A DNA stretch of 7,796 bases from Anaerolineaceae bacterium UBA6801 (GTDB lineage Bacteria > Chloroflexota > Anaerolineae > Anaerolineales > Anaerolineaceae). The stretch covers positions 1 through 7,796 of the forward strand of contig DKFH01000035.1 in NCBI GenBank assembly GCA_002452315.1. Direction: 5' to 3'. The position numbers and the translations under genes are program-made. This document shows positions 1-6,697 of the stretch, one piece after another (the stretch's first letter is position 1; the number at the start of each line of letters is the position of its first letter). Below the pieces are notes generated by a model. That model ran no database searches, had not been told where the DNA came from, and was given only the letters and a program-made list of their open reading frames with translations.

Positions 1-79
1 CCCCCTGATTGTGTATCCAAATTGAGATGACACCTATGACTAAAATCAAAGACAGGGGTCACTTTTTCTTTAAATGGCA
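1..79. other. AT-rich upstream stretch, possible remnant of an insertion sequence end
   Basis: No gene is seen here. Positions 2-7 (cccctg) and 53-58 (cagggg) form a short inverted pair. The segment around 16-34 and the block at 52-69 (caggggtcactttttctt) resemble the terminal sequence of some insertion sequences, from general memory of such ends. The window begins inside this stretch, so no transposase or full terminal repeat can be seen. It could equally be ordinary intergenic DNA. Confidence 0.2.
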
Positions 80-107
80 TGGACGCAAGGGGTAACCCGA
101 GTATAAT
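80..107 (+). promoter_or_regulatory. Sigma-70-like promoter of the redox operon
   Basis: A perfect TATAAT -10 box lies at 102-107. Sixteen bases upstream is TGGACG (80-85), which matches the TTGACA -35 consensus at four of six positions. Transcription would start near 114, giving a leader of about 40 bases before the ATG at 156. No operator or riboswitch fits in so short a leader. Confidence 0.6.
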
Positions 108-145
108 TGGGGGCGTTATTGTCACCGGGCGAACTATGTTGATCT

Positions 146-150
146 GGAGG
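146..150 (+). promoter_or_regulatory. Ribosome binding site of the GlpA-like gene
   Basis: GGAGG ends five bases before the ATG at 156. It supports that start, which also leaves the N-terminal FAD-binding motif intact. Confidence 0.75.
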
Positions 151-155
151 TTTAT

Positions 156-1673
156 ATGCCCAAATTATACGATGTCATCATCATCGGCGCTGGTATCGTC
201 GGCAGCATGGTGGCGCGTTTCCTTTCAAAGTATCAGCTGGACATTTTGTTAATTGAAAAAGAGGTTGATGTGGGTATGGGCGCCAGCTCGGCCAATTCGG
301 CCATCCTGCATGCGGGATATGACGCCTTACCTGGCTCGAATAAAGCCCTCACCAATATGATGGCGGTGGAGATGTGGCCCGGGCTGTCCGAGGAGCTGGG
401 CATTGATTACAGCCGCTGCGGCGATTACGTGGTGGCGGTGAGCGAGGAAGACGTGGCTGTGCTGGAAGAGCTGCTGGAGCGGGGTCAGCAGAATGGTGTG
501 CCGGGGATTGAGATCATCAGCGGCGCAGAGATGCGCCAGCGTGAGCCCCTCATCCGCCCCGATGCGGTTGCGGCATTGTGGGCGCCCACCGGTGCGATCG
601 GGGATCCCTTTGCCGCCACGGTTGCTGCGGCAGAAAACGCTGTGATGAATGGCGTGGAGCTGCTGCGGGATACGGCCTTTGAGGATTTCCTGATGGAGGG
701 TACAAAAATTGTGGGTGTGCGCACCAACCGGGGCGATTTTGCTTGCCGTTGGGCAGTCAATGCGGCCGGGCTGTTTGCGGATGAGGTCATGCACCAGGCT
801 GGCGTGCGTCCTGAATTTGTGATCCAGCCGCGGCGGGGTGAATATGTGATCCTGGACAAAGCCGATTTTCAGTTGACCCAACCAACGGTGATCTTCCCGA
901 CCCCGACGGAGAAGGGCAAAGGCATTTTGGTGGCAGGCACGCTGCACGGCAATGTGATCGTTGGGCCCAACGCCAATTTTGTGGAGTCAAAGGAAAACAA
1001 GGATGTCACCAAAGCGGGCATCCAGGAGATCTGGGAGGGCGGCAACAAACTGGTCCCGTCCATCCAACGCAAGCACATCATCGCCCAATTTGCCGGGCTG
1101 CGGGCGACGGGCAATGCGCCTTCGCCCAACCCGGAACTGGATTATAACCAGGATTTCATTATTGAAATCCCTGAAAATGTGACCGGTTTGGTGAACCTGG
1201 GCGGGATTGAATCACCCGGCTTCACCGCTGCTCCAGCCATTGCACTCAAAGTGATCGAGCTGCTGGGGGAAGCTGGTGAACACCTGGTGGAGAAGCCCGA
1301 CTGGAACCCGATCCGAACGCCCCGACCGGTCTTCCGTCACCTGGACCGGAATCAGCAGGCCGCGCTGGTCGCTAAAGACCCGGCCTATGGCCGCATTGTG
1401 TGCCGCTGCGAGATGGTTACGGAAGGCGAAATCCTGGCGGAGATTCATGCGCCCATCCCAGCGGACACCTATGATGCCCTCAAACGGCGCACCTGGCTGG
1501 GCACCGGGCGCTGCCAGGGTGGCTTCGACATGCCGCGTGTGGTGGAAATTTTAGCTGCCGAACTGGGGCTGGCACCGGAGGACATCACCAAGAAAGGCCG
1601 TGGATCCGAATTTCTCTACCGACCGACCAAGGCTGTTGAGCAGGATCACCTCACCGTGGAGGCGTTGATATGA
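156..1673 (+). CDS. GlpA-like FAD-dependent oxidoreductase with C-terminal BFD-like [2Fe-2S] domain (glycerol-3-phosphate dehydrogenase type)
   Basis: This 505-residue protein belongs to the DAO/GlpA-GlpO flavoprotein family and probably oxidises glycerol-3-phosphate or a related 2-hydroxy substrate. The dinucleotide-binding GAGIVG is at residues 11-16 and the acidic end of the second strand (LLIEKE) at 31-36. ASSANSAILHAGYD at 43-56 is typical of the anaerobic GlpA-like branch. A DAO-fold substrate domain follows to about residue 370. Residues 413-470 form a BFD-like Fe-S domain with Cys416, Cys418 (CRCE) and Cys453 (GRCQGG). The expected fourth cysteine is Asp458 (GAC, 1527-1529). There is no signal peptide or membrane segment, so it should be cytosolic. 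The stop overlaps the next start (ATGA), implying translational coupling. No glpK or glpC homologue is visible, so the substrate is inferred from family and neighbours only. Confidence 0.85.
   Translation: MPKLYDVIIIGAGIVGSMVARFLSKYQLDILLIEKEVDVGMGASSANSAILHAGYDALPGSNKALTNMMAVEMWPGLSEELGIDYSRCGDYVVAVSEEDVAVLEELLERGQQNGVPGIEIISGAEMRQREPLIRPDAVAALWAPTGAIGDPFAATVAAAENAVMNGVELLRDTAFEDFLMEGTKIVGVRTNRGDFACRWAVNAAGLFADEVMHQAGVRPEFVIQPRRGEYVILDKADFQLTQPTVIFPTPTEKGKGILVAGTLHGNVIVGPNANFVESKENKDVTKAGIQEIWEGGNKLVPSIQRKHIIAQFAGLRATGNAPSPNPELDYNQDFIIEIPENVTGLVNLGGIESPGFTAAPAIALKVIELLGEAGEHLVEKPDWNPIRTPRPVFRHLDRNQQAALVAKDPAYGRIVCRCEMVTEGEILAEIHAPIPADTYDALKRRTWLGTGRCQGGFDMPRVVEILAAELGLAPEDITKKGRGSEFLYRPTKAVEQDHLTVEALI
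1658..1673 (+). promoter_or_regulatory. Internal ribosome binding site and ATGA stop/start overlap
   Basis: GGAGG at 1658-1662 lies inside the last codons of the GlpA-like gene, seven bases before the ATG at 1670. That ATG overlaps the TGA stop as ATGA (1670-1673). This arrangement usually couples translation and fits two subunits of one complex. Confidence 0.75.
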
Positions 1674-2944
1674 AAAAAGTGTATGATGTGGTCATCATTG
1701 GCAGCGGACCCGGCGGCCTGGCGGCTGCGATTGCTGCCAAGGAGAATGGCGCCGAGGATGTATTGATCATCGAGCGCGATGTGGAATTGGGCGGTATCCT
1801 GGTGCAGTGCATTCACAATGGCTTTGGGCTGGAATTGTTCAACGAGGATATGCCCGGCCCGGCCTATGCCCAGCACTTTATCCAGGAAGCCCGGGGGCAC
1901 GGGGTGGAGACCCTGATGGACACCATCGTGCTGGATATCACCCCCGAACGGACGATTTACGCCATTAATAAGGGCCTGGGATACCTGGAGCTCAAGGCTC
2001 GCTCGATTGTATTGGCGATGGGCTGCCGCGAGCGCACCCGCGCGCAGATCATGCTGCCGGGGTCACGCCCTGCAGGTGTGTATACTGCGGGTACCGCCCA
2101 GCGCTTTGTAAACGTGGAGGGCTTCATGCCCGGCGAGAAATTTGTCATTTTGGGTTCGGGCGATATCGGCATGATCATGGCCCGCCGCCTGACGATCGAG
2201 GGCGCGCGGGTGGAACGCGTCCTGGAGATCATGCCCTACCTGACTGGCTTGATGCGCAATTATGTGCAATGCCTGCTGGATTACGGCATTACACTGGAAA
2301 AACAGCGCACAGTCAACCGCATCATCGGCAACGAGCGTGTTGAAGCGATCGAAGCGGTCACCGTGGATGAATCCTGGAACCCGATCCCGGGCACAAAGGA
2401 GATCATCCCCTGCGATACGCTGCTGCTCTCGGTGGGGTTGATCCCGGAAAATGAGCTTTCTAGAAAAGCGGGTGTATTGATCGACCCGATCACCAACGGC
2501 CCCTACGTGGATGACCGCTTTATGACCAATGTACCGGGCATCTTTGCCGCCGGCAACGTGGTGCACGTCTATGACCTGGTGGATTGGGTGACCGAGGCCG
2601 GCTATGTGGCCGGCAAGGGTGCCGCAGCCTTTGCCCAGGCTGAACAAGCTGCCCCGAGCGAACAAATTCCCCTCAGGGCAGGCGAGAATATCCGTTACGT
2701 GGTGCCTCACAAGCTGGATAAGGCGCACCTGGCCGAAGAGCTGGTCCGTCTGCAAATGCGGGCTATCTCGCCGATTGAGGAGCGCGTTTTGGTGACTGTG
2801 GAAGACCAGAACGGGGACGTGGTCGCCAAAAAAGCAGCAGCCTATGCCCGCCCCGGAGAGATCCTGACCCTGGGAGTCAAACCCAGGGCTTACGAGGCCG
2901 TTCAAAAGGCAACCGAATTGACTGTTAACGTCAGGAAGCGGTAA
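1670..2944 (+). CDS. NAD(P)/FAD-dependent oxidoreductase, partner of the GlpA-like protein
   Basis: This is a 424-residue two-dinucleotide-domain flavoprotein of the pyridine nucleotide-disulfide oxidoreductase superfamily. FAD-binding GSGPGG is at residues 11-16 with IIER at 33-36. AMGCRERTR is at 116-124, the NAD(P)-binding GSGDIG at 162-167, and the second FAD contact GIFAAGNV at 290-297. GGILVQCIHNGFG at 41-53 is a family signature. Its single cysteine replaces the CxxC redox pair of thioredoxin reductases, so dithiol chemistry is not expected. About 100 residues after the FAD domain are probably a small C-terminal domain. In known operons this protein sits between a GlpA-like dehydrogenase and a DUF1667 protein. 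By inference it exchanges electrons between that dehydrogenase and NAD(P)(H) in the cytosol. The true acceptor is not visible from sequence. Confidence 0.85.
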   Translation: MKKVYDVVIIGSGPGGLAAAIAAKENGAEDVLIIERDVELGGILVQCIHNGFGLELFNEDMPGPAYAQHFIQEARGHGVETLMDTIVLDITPERTIYAINKGLGYLELKARSIVLAMGCRERTRAQIMLPGSRPAGVYTAGTAQRFVNVEGFMPGEKFVILGSGDIGMIMARRLTIEGARVERVLEIMPYLTGLMRNYVQCLLDYGITLEKQRTVNRIIGNERVEAIEAVTVDESWNPIPGTKEIIPCDTLLLSVGLIPENELSRKAGVLIDPITNGPYVDDRFMTNVPGIFAAGNVVHVYDLVDWVTEAGYVAGKGAAAFAQAEQAAPSEQIPLRAGENIRYVVPHKLDKAHLAEELVRLQMRAISPIEERVLVTVEDQNGDVVAKKAAAYARPGEILTLGVKPRAYEAVQKATELTVNVRKR

Positions 2945-2976
2945 GATAAGTTTAATACGTATGAAAGGCATTAACC

Positions 2977-3351
2977 ATGGCTGAAATTGACGACATCATC
3001 TGTGTGACCTGCCCCCAGGGTTGTTTATTAAAGGTGAAGCACGAGGGGAATCAGGTATTGGAGGTTTTGGAGAGCGGCTGCAAGCGCGGCAGGGAATATG
3101 CCATTTGCGAGCTGCAGGACCCACGCCGGATGGTTGCTTCCACGGTGCGGGTTACGGGCGGCTTGCATCCCCTGGTGCCGGTTTACACCCGCAGCGCGTT
3201 CCCAAAGCCGTTGATCCCAAAATTGGCTCAAGAATTACGCCAGGTCGAACTGACCGCGCCGGTGAAGATCACCCAGGTGGTACTAAAGGACGTGCTGGGC
3301 ACAGGGATTGATGTGGTCGCCAGCCGGGATATGCCCGAGAAAAAGTTGTGA
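2977..3351 (+). CDS. DUF1667 family protein, probable small Fe-S protein
   Basis: This 124-residue protein is the third member of the conserved GlpA-like / oxidoreductase / DUF1667 set. Cys9, Cys12 and Cys16 form CxxCxxxC, and Cys35 lies in GCKRG. The pattern resembles the N-terminal [4Fe-4S] motif of molybdopterin oxidoreductases, so an Fe-S cluster is likely by inference. Another cysteine is at 44. The rest contains a conserved region (MVASTVRV, then VPVYTRSAFPK) but no second cofactor motif. There is no signal peptide. The ATG at 2977 has only a weak AAAGG (2964-2968) upstream and follows the previous stop by 32 bases, so it is probably in the same transcript but less well translated. It may act as an electron-transfer or assembly subunit; no function is proven from sequence. 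Confidence 0.8.
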   Translation: MAEIDDIICVTCPQGCLLKVKHEGNQVLEVLESGCKRGREYAICELQDPRRMVASTVRVTGGLHPLVPVYTRSAFPKPLIPKLAQELRQVELTAPVKITQVVLKDVLGTGIDVVASRDMPEKKL

Positions 3352-3371
3352 ATAGTTATATGTGAATAGTT
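3347..3371 (+). repeat. Short tandem direct repeat across the DUF1667 stop codon
   Basis: The 11-base unit tgtgaatagtt occurs at 3347-3357 and 3361-3371, a spacing of 14 bases. The first copy contains the TGA stop of the DUF1667 gene. It looks like a small local duplication; no function is evident. Confidence 0.5.
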
Positions 3372-3514
3372 GCTCGGCTGGAGGGAATGCGGTGCGAGGA
3401 ATAGGTGAACCGACCTGAATAATATTTGCAGAAAGTATTGGGTAACGGGAACATTACTGCTTTTCCACAAAAACTGAGGACTGGCGCAACGCGGTATTCA
3501 TGCTTTCCTTGAGG
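3372..3514. other. Intergenic stretch with no recognised feature
   Basis: This lies between the redox operon and the terminator hairpin. I see no RNA gene, no promoter of good quality and no plausible gene on either strand. Open frames here lack ribosome binding sites and run into the neighbouring genes. Confidence 0.5.
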
Positions 3515-3569
3515 AATCAATAAAAAATCCCTGCGAATTTAAGAAATTCGAGGGATTTATTGATTTTTT
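3515..3569. terminator. Bidirectional rho-independent terminator
   Basis: The core stem pairs 3525-3540 with 3544-3558: AAATCCCT with AGGGATTT and CGAATTT with AAATTCG, a single bulged G at 3533 and a loop of about 3 bases. Outer bases (AATCAATA against TATTGATT) can extend it. On the + strand the hairpin is followed by TTTTTT (3564-3569). On the - strand it is followed by the complement of AAAAAA (3522-3527). It lies between convergent genes and should serve both the redox operon and the L,D-transpeptidase gene. Confidence 0.85.
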
Positions 3570-3597
3570 AGATCAAAGCTTGTGTTTGCAGGAAGGG

Positions 3598-4770
3598 CTA
3601 CGGCGCACCAGGGCCGTAGTAGTTGGGATCGGTGGGCGTCCGCCCGCTGGTATCGTGCACCCACACGTAATCGCCCTCATCCGCCCATTGGAACAGCCAT
3701 TGGGCGTCGCCCGGGGAGAGGTTGACGCAGCCATGGGATTGGGGATACCCGTAACCAAAAGGCCAGTAGGTGGCATGGATGGCGCGTTTTTGGTCATAAT
3801 ACATCGTCCAGGGGACATCTTGAAGGTAGTAAAAATCTGCGCGGTCGGCCTCAAAAGCACCCTGCATGGTTTCAAGCTCTTTTTTCTCGTAGATCTGGAA
3901 CACACCAGGCTGGGTGAAAAACGGGTCTCTCCCCGTGGCAACTGAGGCTGCAAACACCAACCGGCCATCTTCATAAGCCAGGATGACCTGCTGCTCGAGG
4001 TTGATCTCTATCCAGCGGTCGGCATTCACTCCTTCCGGACGGGTGGGATTAACCGAGACGACATTGGCCATGTAGTCACTGACCCATTCATCTGGCCCGA
4101 TTTTATACCAGGTGAGTCCATCGGCTTCGACCGTTTCGTAGACCTGGATCAGGTCTCCGCGTTGGTAGGACTGGCCGCTTCCCGGTGCAGTATAGGATGG
4201 CTCCCGCCGGCTTTCTGTGTCCTCGTAGCCTACAATCCAGCCAAAATCATTGCGGGGGTTTTCAAAAAATTCCACGCCCTGATATTTGGTGTAGGCGATA
4301 GGTGCAGCCCGCATCCATTCCCCTGTGGACAGTTGAACGTAGGGCTTGCCGCCATGGTCCTGGCGGTTGACGTAGCTGACATACCGCAAGGCTCCGGGTT
4401 CGATATAACTGGTGGGGTTGGCACCTGCGACAGCATCCTCGAATGTAGCATAAATGGGGGCGGGGTCTGTTTCAGGTAGGTTGATCTTGGCAATCGCCAC
4501 CGGTAGCTCGCCTAACTCTGATGGGGGCGTGGCTGCCGGCAGGGCCCGGCGCGGGTGGCTGAATCCGGAGGCTTTCATCTCAGCGACTACCTGGGCAGGG
4601 CCATACAGCAAACAGGTGCCGTCAGCAGGCATGCCGGGCAGGCATAAGGGCAGTTCATAATAATAACCTGCAGCATCTGTTGAAGCGCTTGTCAGCGCTT
4701 GCGCGTAGACATCGTTAATCGGGGTGGTGATCAAAATCAGCGTGATGCAAACCAGTAAGAATCGTCTCAT
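3598..4770 (-). CDS. Secreted L,D-transpeptidase (YkuD domain) with two SH3-like repeats
   Basis: This is a probable cell-wall enzyme that cross-links or modifies peptidoglycan through a catalytic cysteine. Residue numbers count from an ATG one codon upstream (4773). The N-terminus (basic RR, then hydrophobic FLLVCITLILI, then VYAQA) is a Sec signal peptide with likely cleavage near residue 24-26. It lacks a lipobox. Two similar segments at about 117-160 and 199-240 each end in an EW(M/V) motif and look like bacterial SH3 domains. The YkuD domain runs from about 254 to 372, with His333 (IHATYW) and SHGCVNLS holding His347 and Cys349, so the active site is complete. The ATG at 4770 is preferred over 4773 because GAGG (complement of 4775-4778) lies four bases before it and only one base before 4773. 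The 5' neighbours are metabolic genes, so shared function is not implied. Confidence 0.88.
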   Translation of the reverse strand: MRRFLLVCITLILITTPINDVYAQALTSASTDAAGYYYELPLCLPGMPADGTCLLYGPAQVVAEMKASGFSHPRRALPAATPPSELGELPVAIAKINLPETDPAPIYATFEDAVAGANPTSYIEPGALRYVSYVNRQDHGGKPYVQLSTGEWMRAAPIAYTKYQGVEFFENPRNDFGWIVGYEDTESRREPSYTAPGSGQSYQRGDLIQVYETVEADGLTWYKIGPDEWVSDYMANVVSVNPTRPEGVNADRWIEINLEQQVILAYEDGRLVFAASVATGRDPFFTQPGVFQIYEKKELETMQGAFEADRADFYYLQDVPWTMYYDQKRAIHATYWPFGYGYPQSHGCVNLSPGDAQWLFQWADEGDYVWVHDTSGRTPTDPNYYGPGAP

Positions 4771-4799
4771 CATTCCTCAACTTTACTTCAAGGACTGTA

Positions 4800-4805
4800 A
4801 TTATA
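4800..4805 (-). promoter_or_regulatory. Possible -10 box of a promoter for the L,D-transpeptidase gene
   Basis: Read on the - strand this is a perfect TATAAT in an AT-rich 96-base gap, about 30 bases before the start codon. No good -35 hexamer sits at 16-18 bases; the sequence there is CCCC-rich. It may be a weak or activator-dependent promoter separating this gene from the one upstream. Confidence 0.4.
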
Positions 4806-4869
4806 CCTAAACTTATCCGAATTGGGGTTAATTATCCATGTGCGGCGGGTTTTATGCCTAATGTAGGGT

Positions 4870-5694
4870 TTACGCACTGGGGATGGTGTGTGCCAGCTCA
4901 AGCACCTGAACCGTGTGGCCATAGCGAGCGCCCAGGGCTGTGATTTGGGATATGCTGCGCTTTGCCAGCCGCATGGGTTGGGAATTTTTCTCCAGGGGGT
5001 CAAAGAAGTTATCCCAATGCGAGAGGAAGACTTGCCTGGCGCCCGGGTCCAGCACTGCCTGGCTGTAAAGCGCTTGCAGGTAGGATTGAGGCTGCAGGTC
5101 TAAACCGCCGACCCCTAACACCACGGATTCAACCGCCAAACCCCGATAAGCCCCCGGCTCAAACCCGGCGCTGCCGAAGATCAGGGTGCGGTCCACCTGG
5201 ATGGCGTACACCGCGCCGCACTGGTAATTCCACAACCAGGTTGGCGGGCGCAACGGGCGGGTGATGCGCCCTTCAGCAGGCATCAGCCAGCCCATCGGGG
5301 CGGGAAAATTGACATGCCGCGCCGGGTGAAAGCACACCTGGAGGGACCCGATCTGGTAGATCTGCCGTGGGACAACCTGCACACCGGTTTTGACCCCCAG
5401 GCCTGCCCCCTGCACCAGGTGGATGGCCGATTCACTGCCGTAGAGCGTCCCGCCAGCCTGGCGCAGGACCTCCGTGGCGTCCAGGGCATGATCATAGTGG
5501 GTGTGGGTGAGCAAAATCCCGTCCAACCGGTTGATTCCTGAACGGGTGAGCCCACTGGCGATACGGGCGGGGTCCGGGCGGATCTTGCCCAAAAGGCTTA
5601 GCATGGTTGGGCGCGAGAAATGGGGGTCAACCAGGAGGGTTGTGTCACCTTGTGTGATCAGCAGGGTATTGGTGCCTAAATAGGTGATGTTCAT
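4870..5694 (-). CDS. Metallo-beta-lactamase-fold hydrolase, UlaG-like
   Basis: This 274-residue protein has the UlaG/YcbL-like metallo-beta-lactamase fold. It starts directly with strand MNITYLGTNTLLI, and LLVDPHFSRP follows at 20-29. The metal motif HTHYDHALD is at 64-72 (His64, His66, Asp68, His69). His127 (ARHV) and His226 (LSHWDNF) complete the usual histidine ligands. The bridging acidic position reads GSAG at 174-177, without the usual Asp. The protein has no signal peptide and is probably cytosolic. Its substrate cannot be told; members include lactonases, phosphodiesterases and N-acyl hydrolases. It follows the PhzF-like gene by 57 bases, so the two may be one transcript. The Shine-Dalgarno is weak, but the N-terminal strand leaves no room for a later start. 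Confidence 0.8.
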   Translation of the reverse strand: MNITYLGTNTLLITQGDTTLLVDPHFSRPTMLSLLGKIRPDPARIASGLTRSGINRLDGILLTHTHYDHALDATEVLRQAGGTLYGSESAIHLVQGAGLGVKTGVQVVPRQIYQIGSLQVCFHPARHVNFPAPMGWLMPAEGRITRPLRPPTWLWNYQCGAVYAIQVDRTLIFGSAGFEPGAYRGLAVESVVLGVGGLDLQPQSYLQALYSQAVLDPGARQVFLSHWDNFFDPLEKNSQPMRLAKRSISQITALGARYGHTVQVLELAHTIPSA

Positions 5695-5751
5695 GGTCTT
5701 ATCATAACGTGCATGGTCACATAGCGGGTAAATGCTGCGTTGATATCCCTG

Positions 5752-6543
5752 CTAAACGCGCAGTTCGCCCGCAAAGATGATCACGGCCGCTCCCCGGATC
5801 ATCACCCGCTCGCCCTCCAGCCGCAGGCGCAGCCAGCCCCCGCGCGGGGAGGCCTGGTAGGCTGTGAACTGCCGTTTGCCCAGTTTTTCCGCCCAAAAGG
5901 GTGCCAGCAGGCAGTGGGCTGAACCGGTCACGGGGTCTTCGGGGATACCCAACTGGGGGGCAAAAAAGCGGGAGATGAAGTCGACCTCCGGGTCAGAACA
6001 GAGGGCGGTAATGATCACCTCCGGCATGGGCAGCTTTTCAACAGCGGCGATATCCGGGCTGGCTGTGCGGACGATGCTTTCATTTTCAGCCTCAAACAGG
6101 TAATAATCGCCTGAAAAAACGGCGTCTACGGGCCTGAACCCCAGGGCCCGGTCCACTGTGCTCTCGTAAGAGAAGCGCTGCATGGGCATGGCGGGGAAGT
6201 TCAATTCCACATCGCCATCCGCCCAGCTGGCTGTTAAATCACCGCTGCGGGTTTTGAACAGGATGGGTTGGTCCCTCAGGGCGGGCTCTCGCTCAAAGAG
6301 GACCTTGGCGCTGGCCAACGTGGCGTGGCCGCACAGGTCCACCTCCTGTTTGGGGGTGAACCAGCGCAAACGGAAACCGCCGGGCGCTTGGGACACAAAG
6401 GCCGTCTCAGAAAGGTTCATTTCGCGGGCGACCCCTTTCATCCAGGATACCTCCGCCTGGCGTTCAAGCAGGCACACCGCGGCCGGGTTGCCCCGGAAGG
6501 GTTCATTGGTAAAGGAATCAACCTGGTAAAGCAGGGGCGCCAT
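5752..6543 (-). CDS. PhzF family isomerase/epimerase
   Basis: This is a 263-residue protein of the PhzF/diaminopimelate-epimerase-like fold, the usual family length. Members catalyse isomerisation or epimerisation without cofactor, and the natural substrate of most is unknown. The N-terminal signature VDSFTNEPFRGNPAAVC is at 8-24. LSETAFV at 44-50 contains the family's catalytic glutamate at 46. WFTP at 61-64 leads to DLCGHATLASA at 69-79, and the C-terminal half has EDPVTGSAHC at 202-211. Both lobes are complete, so the enzyme should be active. An ATG four codons upstream (6555) is possible, but GGAGG (complement of 6549-6553) sits five bases before the ATG at 6543, so the latter is chosen. 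No phenazine genes are nearby, so a phenazine role is not supported. Confidence 0.88.
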   Translation of the reverse strand: MAPLLYQVDSFTNEPFRGNPAAVCLLERQAEVSWMKGVAREMNLSETAFVSQAPGGFRLRWFTPKQEVDLCGHATLASAKVLFEREPALRDQPILFKTRSGDLTASWADGDVELNFPAMPMQRFSYESTVDRALGFRPVDAVFSGDYYLFEAENESIVRTASPDIAAVEKLPMPEVIITALCSDPEVDFISRFFAPQLGIPEDPVTGSAHCLLAPFWAEKLGKRQFTAYQASPRGGWLRLRLEGERVMIRGAAVIIFAGELRV

Positions 6544-6697
6544 ATCAACCTCCATGTGTGGGCTTACAGTGAACCTTCAACAGCGAACGATGAAAACGAA
6601 TTGGTTTTATTAAGGGCAAAAGCCGTTTTGCTCTGTAATTTTGGTTAAAATCATACTATATTTTCCTTAACACAAAAATAAAGCGGAGTATGGTGAT
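6544..6697. other. Divergent intergenic region with AT-rich core and small hairpin
   Basis: This separates the PhzF gene (- strand) from the glycyl radical enzyme remnant (+ strand). GGGCAAAA (6614-6621) and TTTTGCTC (6626-6633) form an 8-base stem with one G-T pair and a GCCG loop. No T-tract follows, so it is not a clear terminator. TATATT at 6657-6662 is a candidate + strand -10 box, but no well-spaced -35 is seen. Promoters for both sides must lie here; I cannot place them securely. Confidence 0.4.
6549..6553 (-). promoter_or_regulatory. Ribosome binding site deciding the PhzF start
   Basis: Read on the - strand this is GGAGG, five bases before the ATG at 6543. The upstream ATG at 6555 overlaps the first base of this site and has no comparable site of its own. 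Confidence 0.75.

Noticed and set aside
327..947. 206-residue open frame on the - strand
   Set aside because: It is opposite the GlpA-like gene and has the low-complexity composition of an antisense frame.
2063..2971. 302-residue open frame on the - strand
   Set aside because: It lies fully opposite the flavoprotein gene, has a His/Gln-rich shadow composition and no family motif.
3228..3470. Small - strand gene between the DUF1667 gene and the terminator
   Set aside because: It overlaps the DUF1667 coding end and has no ribosome binding site. Its composition fits non-coding DNA.
5752..6543. Phenazine biosynthesis locus
   Set aside because: PhzF-family proteins are common outside phenazine pathways and no other phz gene is in the window.
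6268..6648. 126-residue + strand open frame
   Set aside because: It lies opposite the PhzF gene, with no ribosome binding site or recognisable motif.
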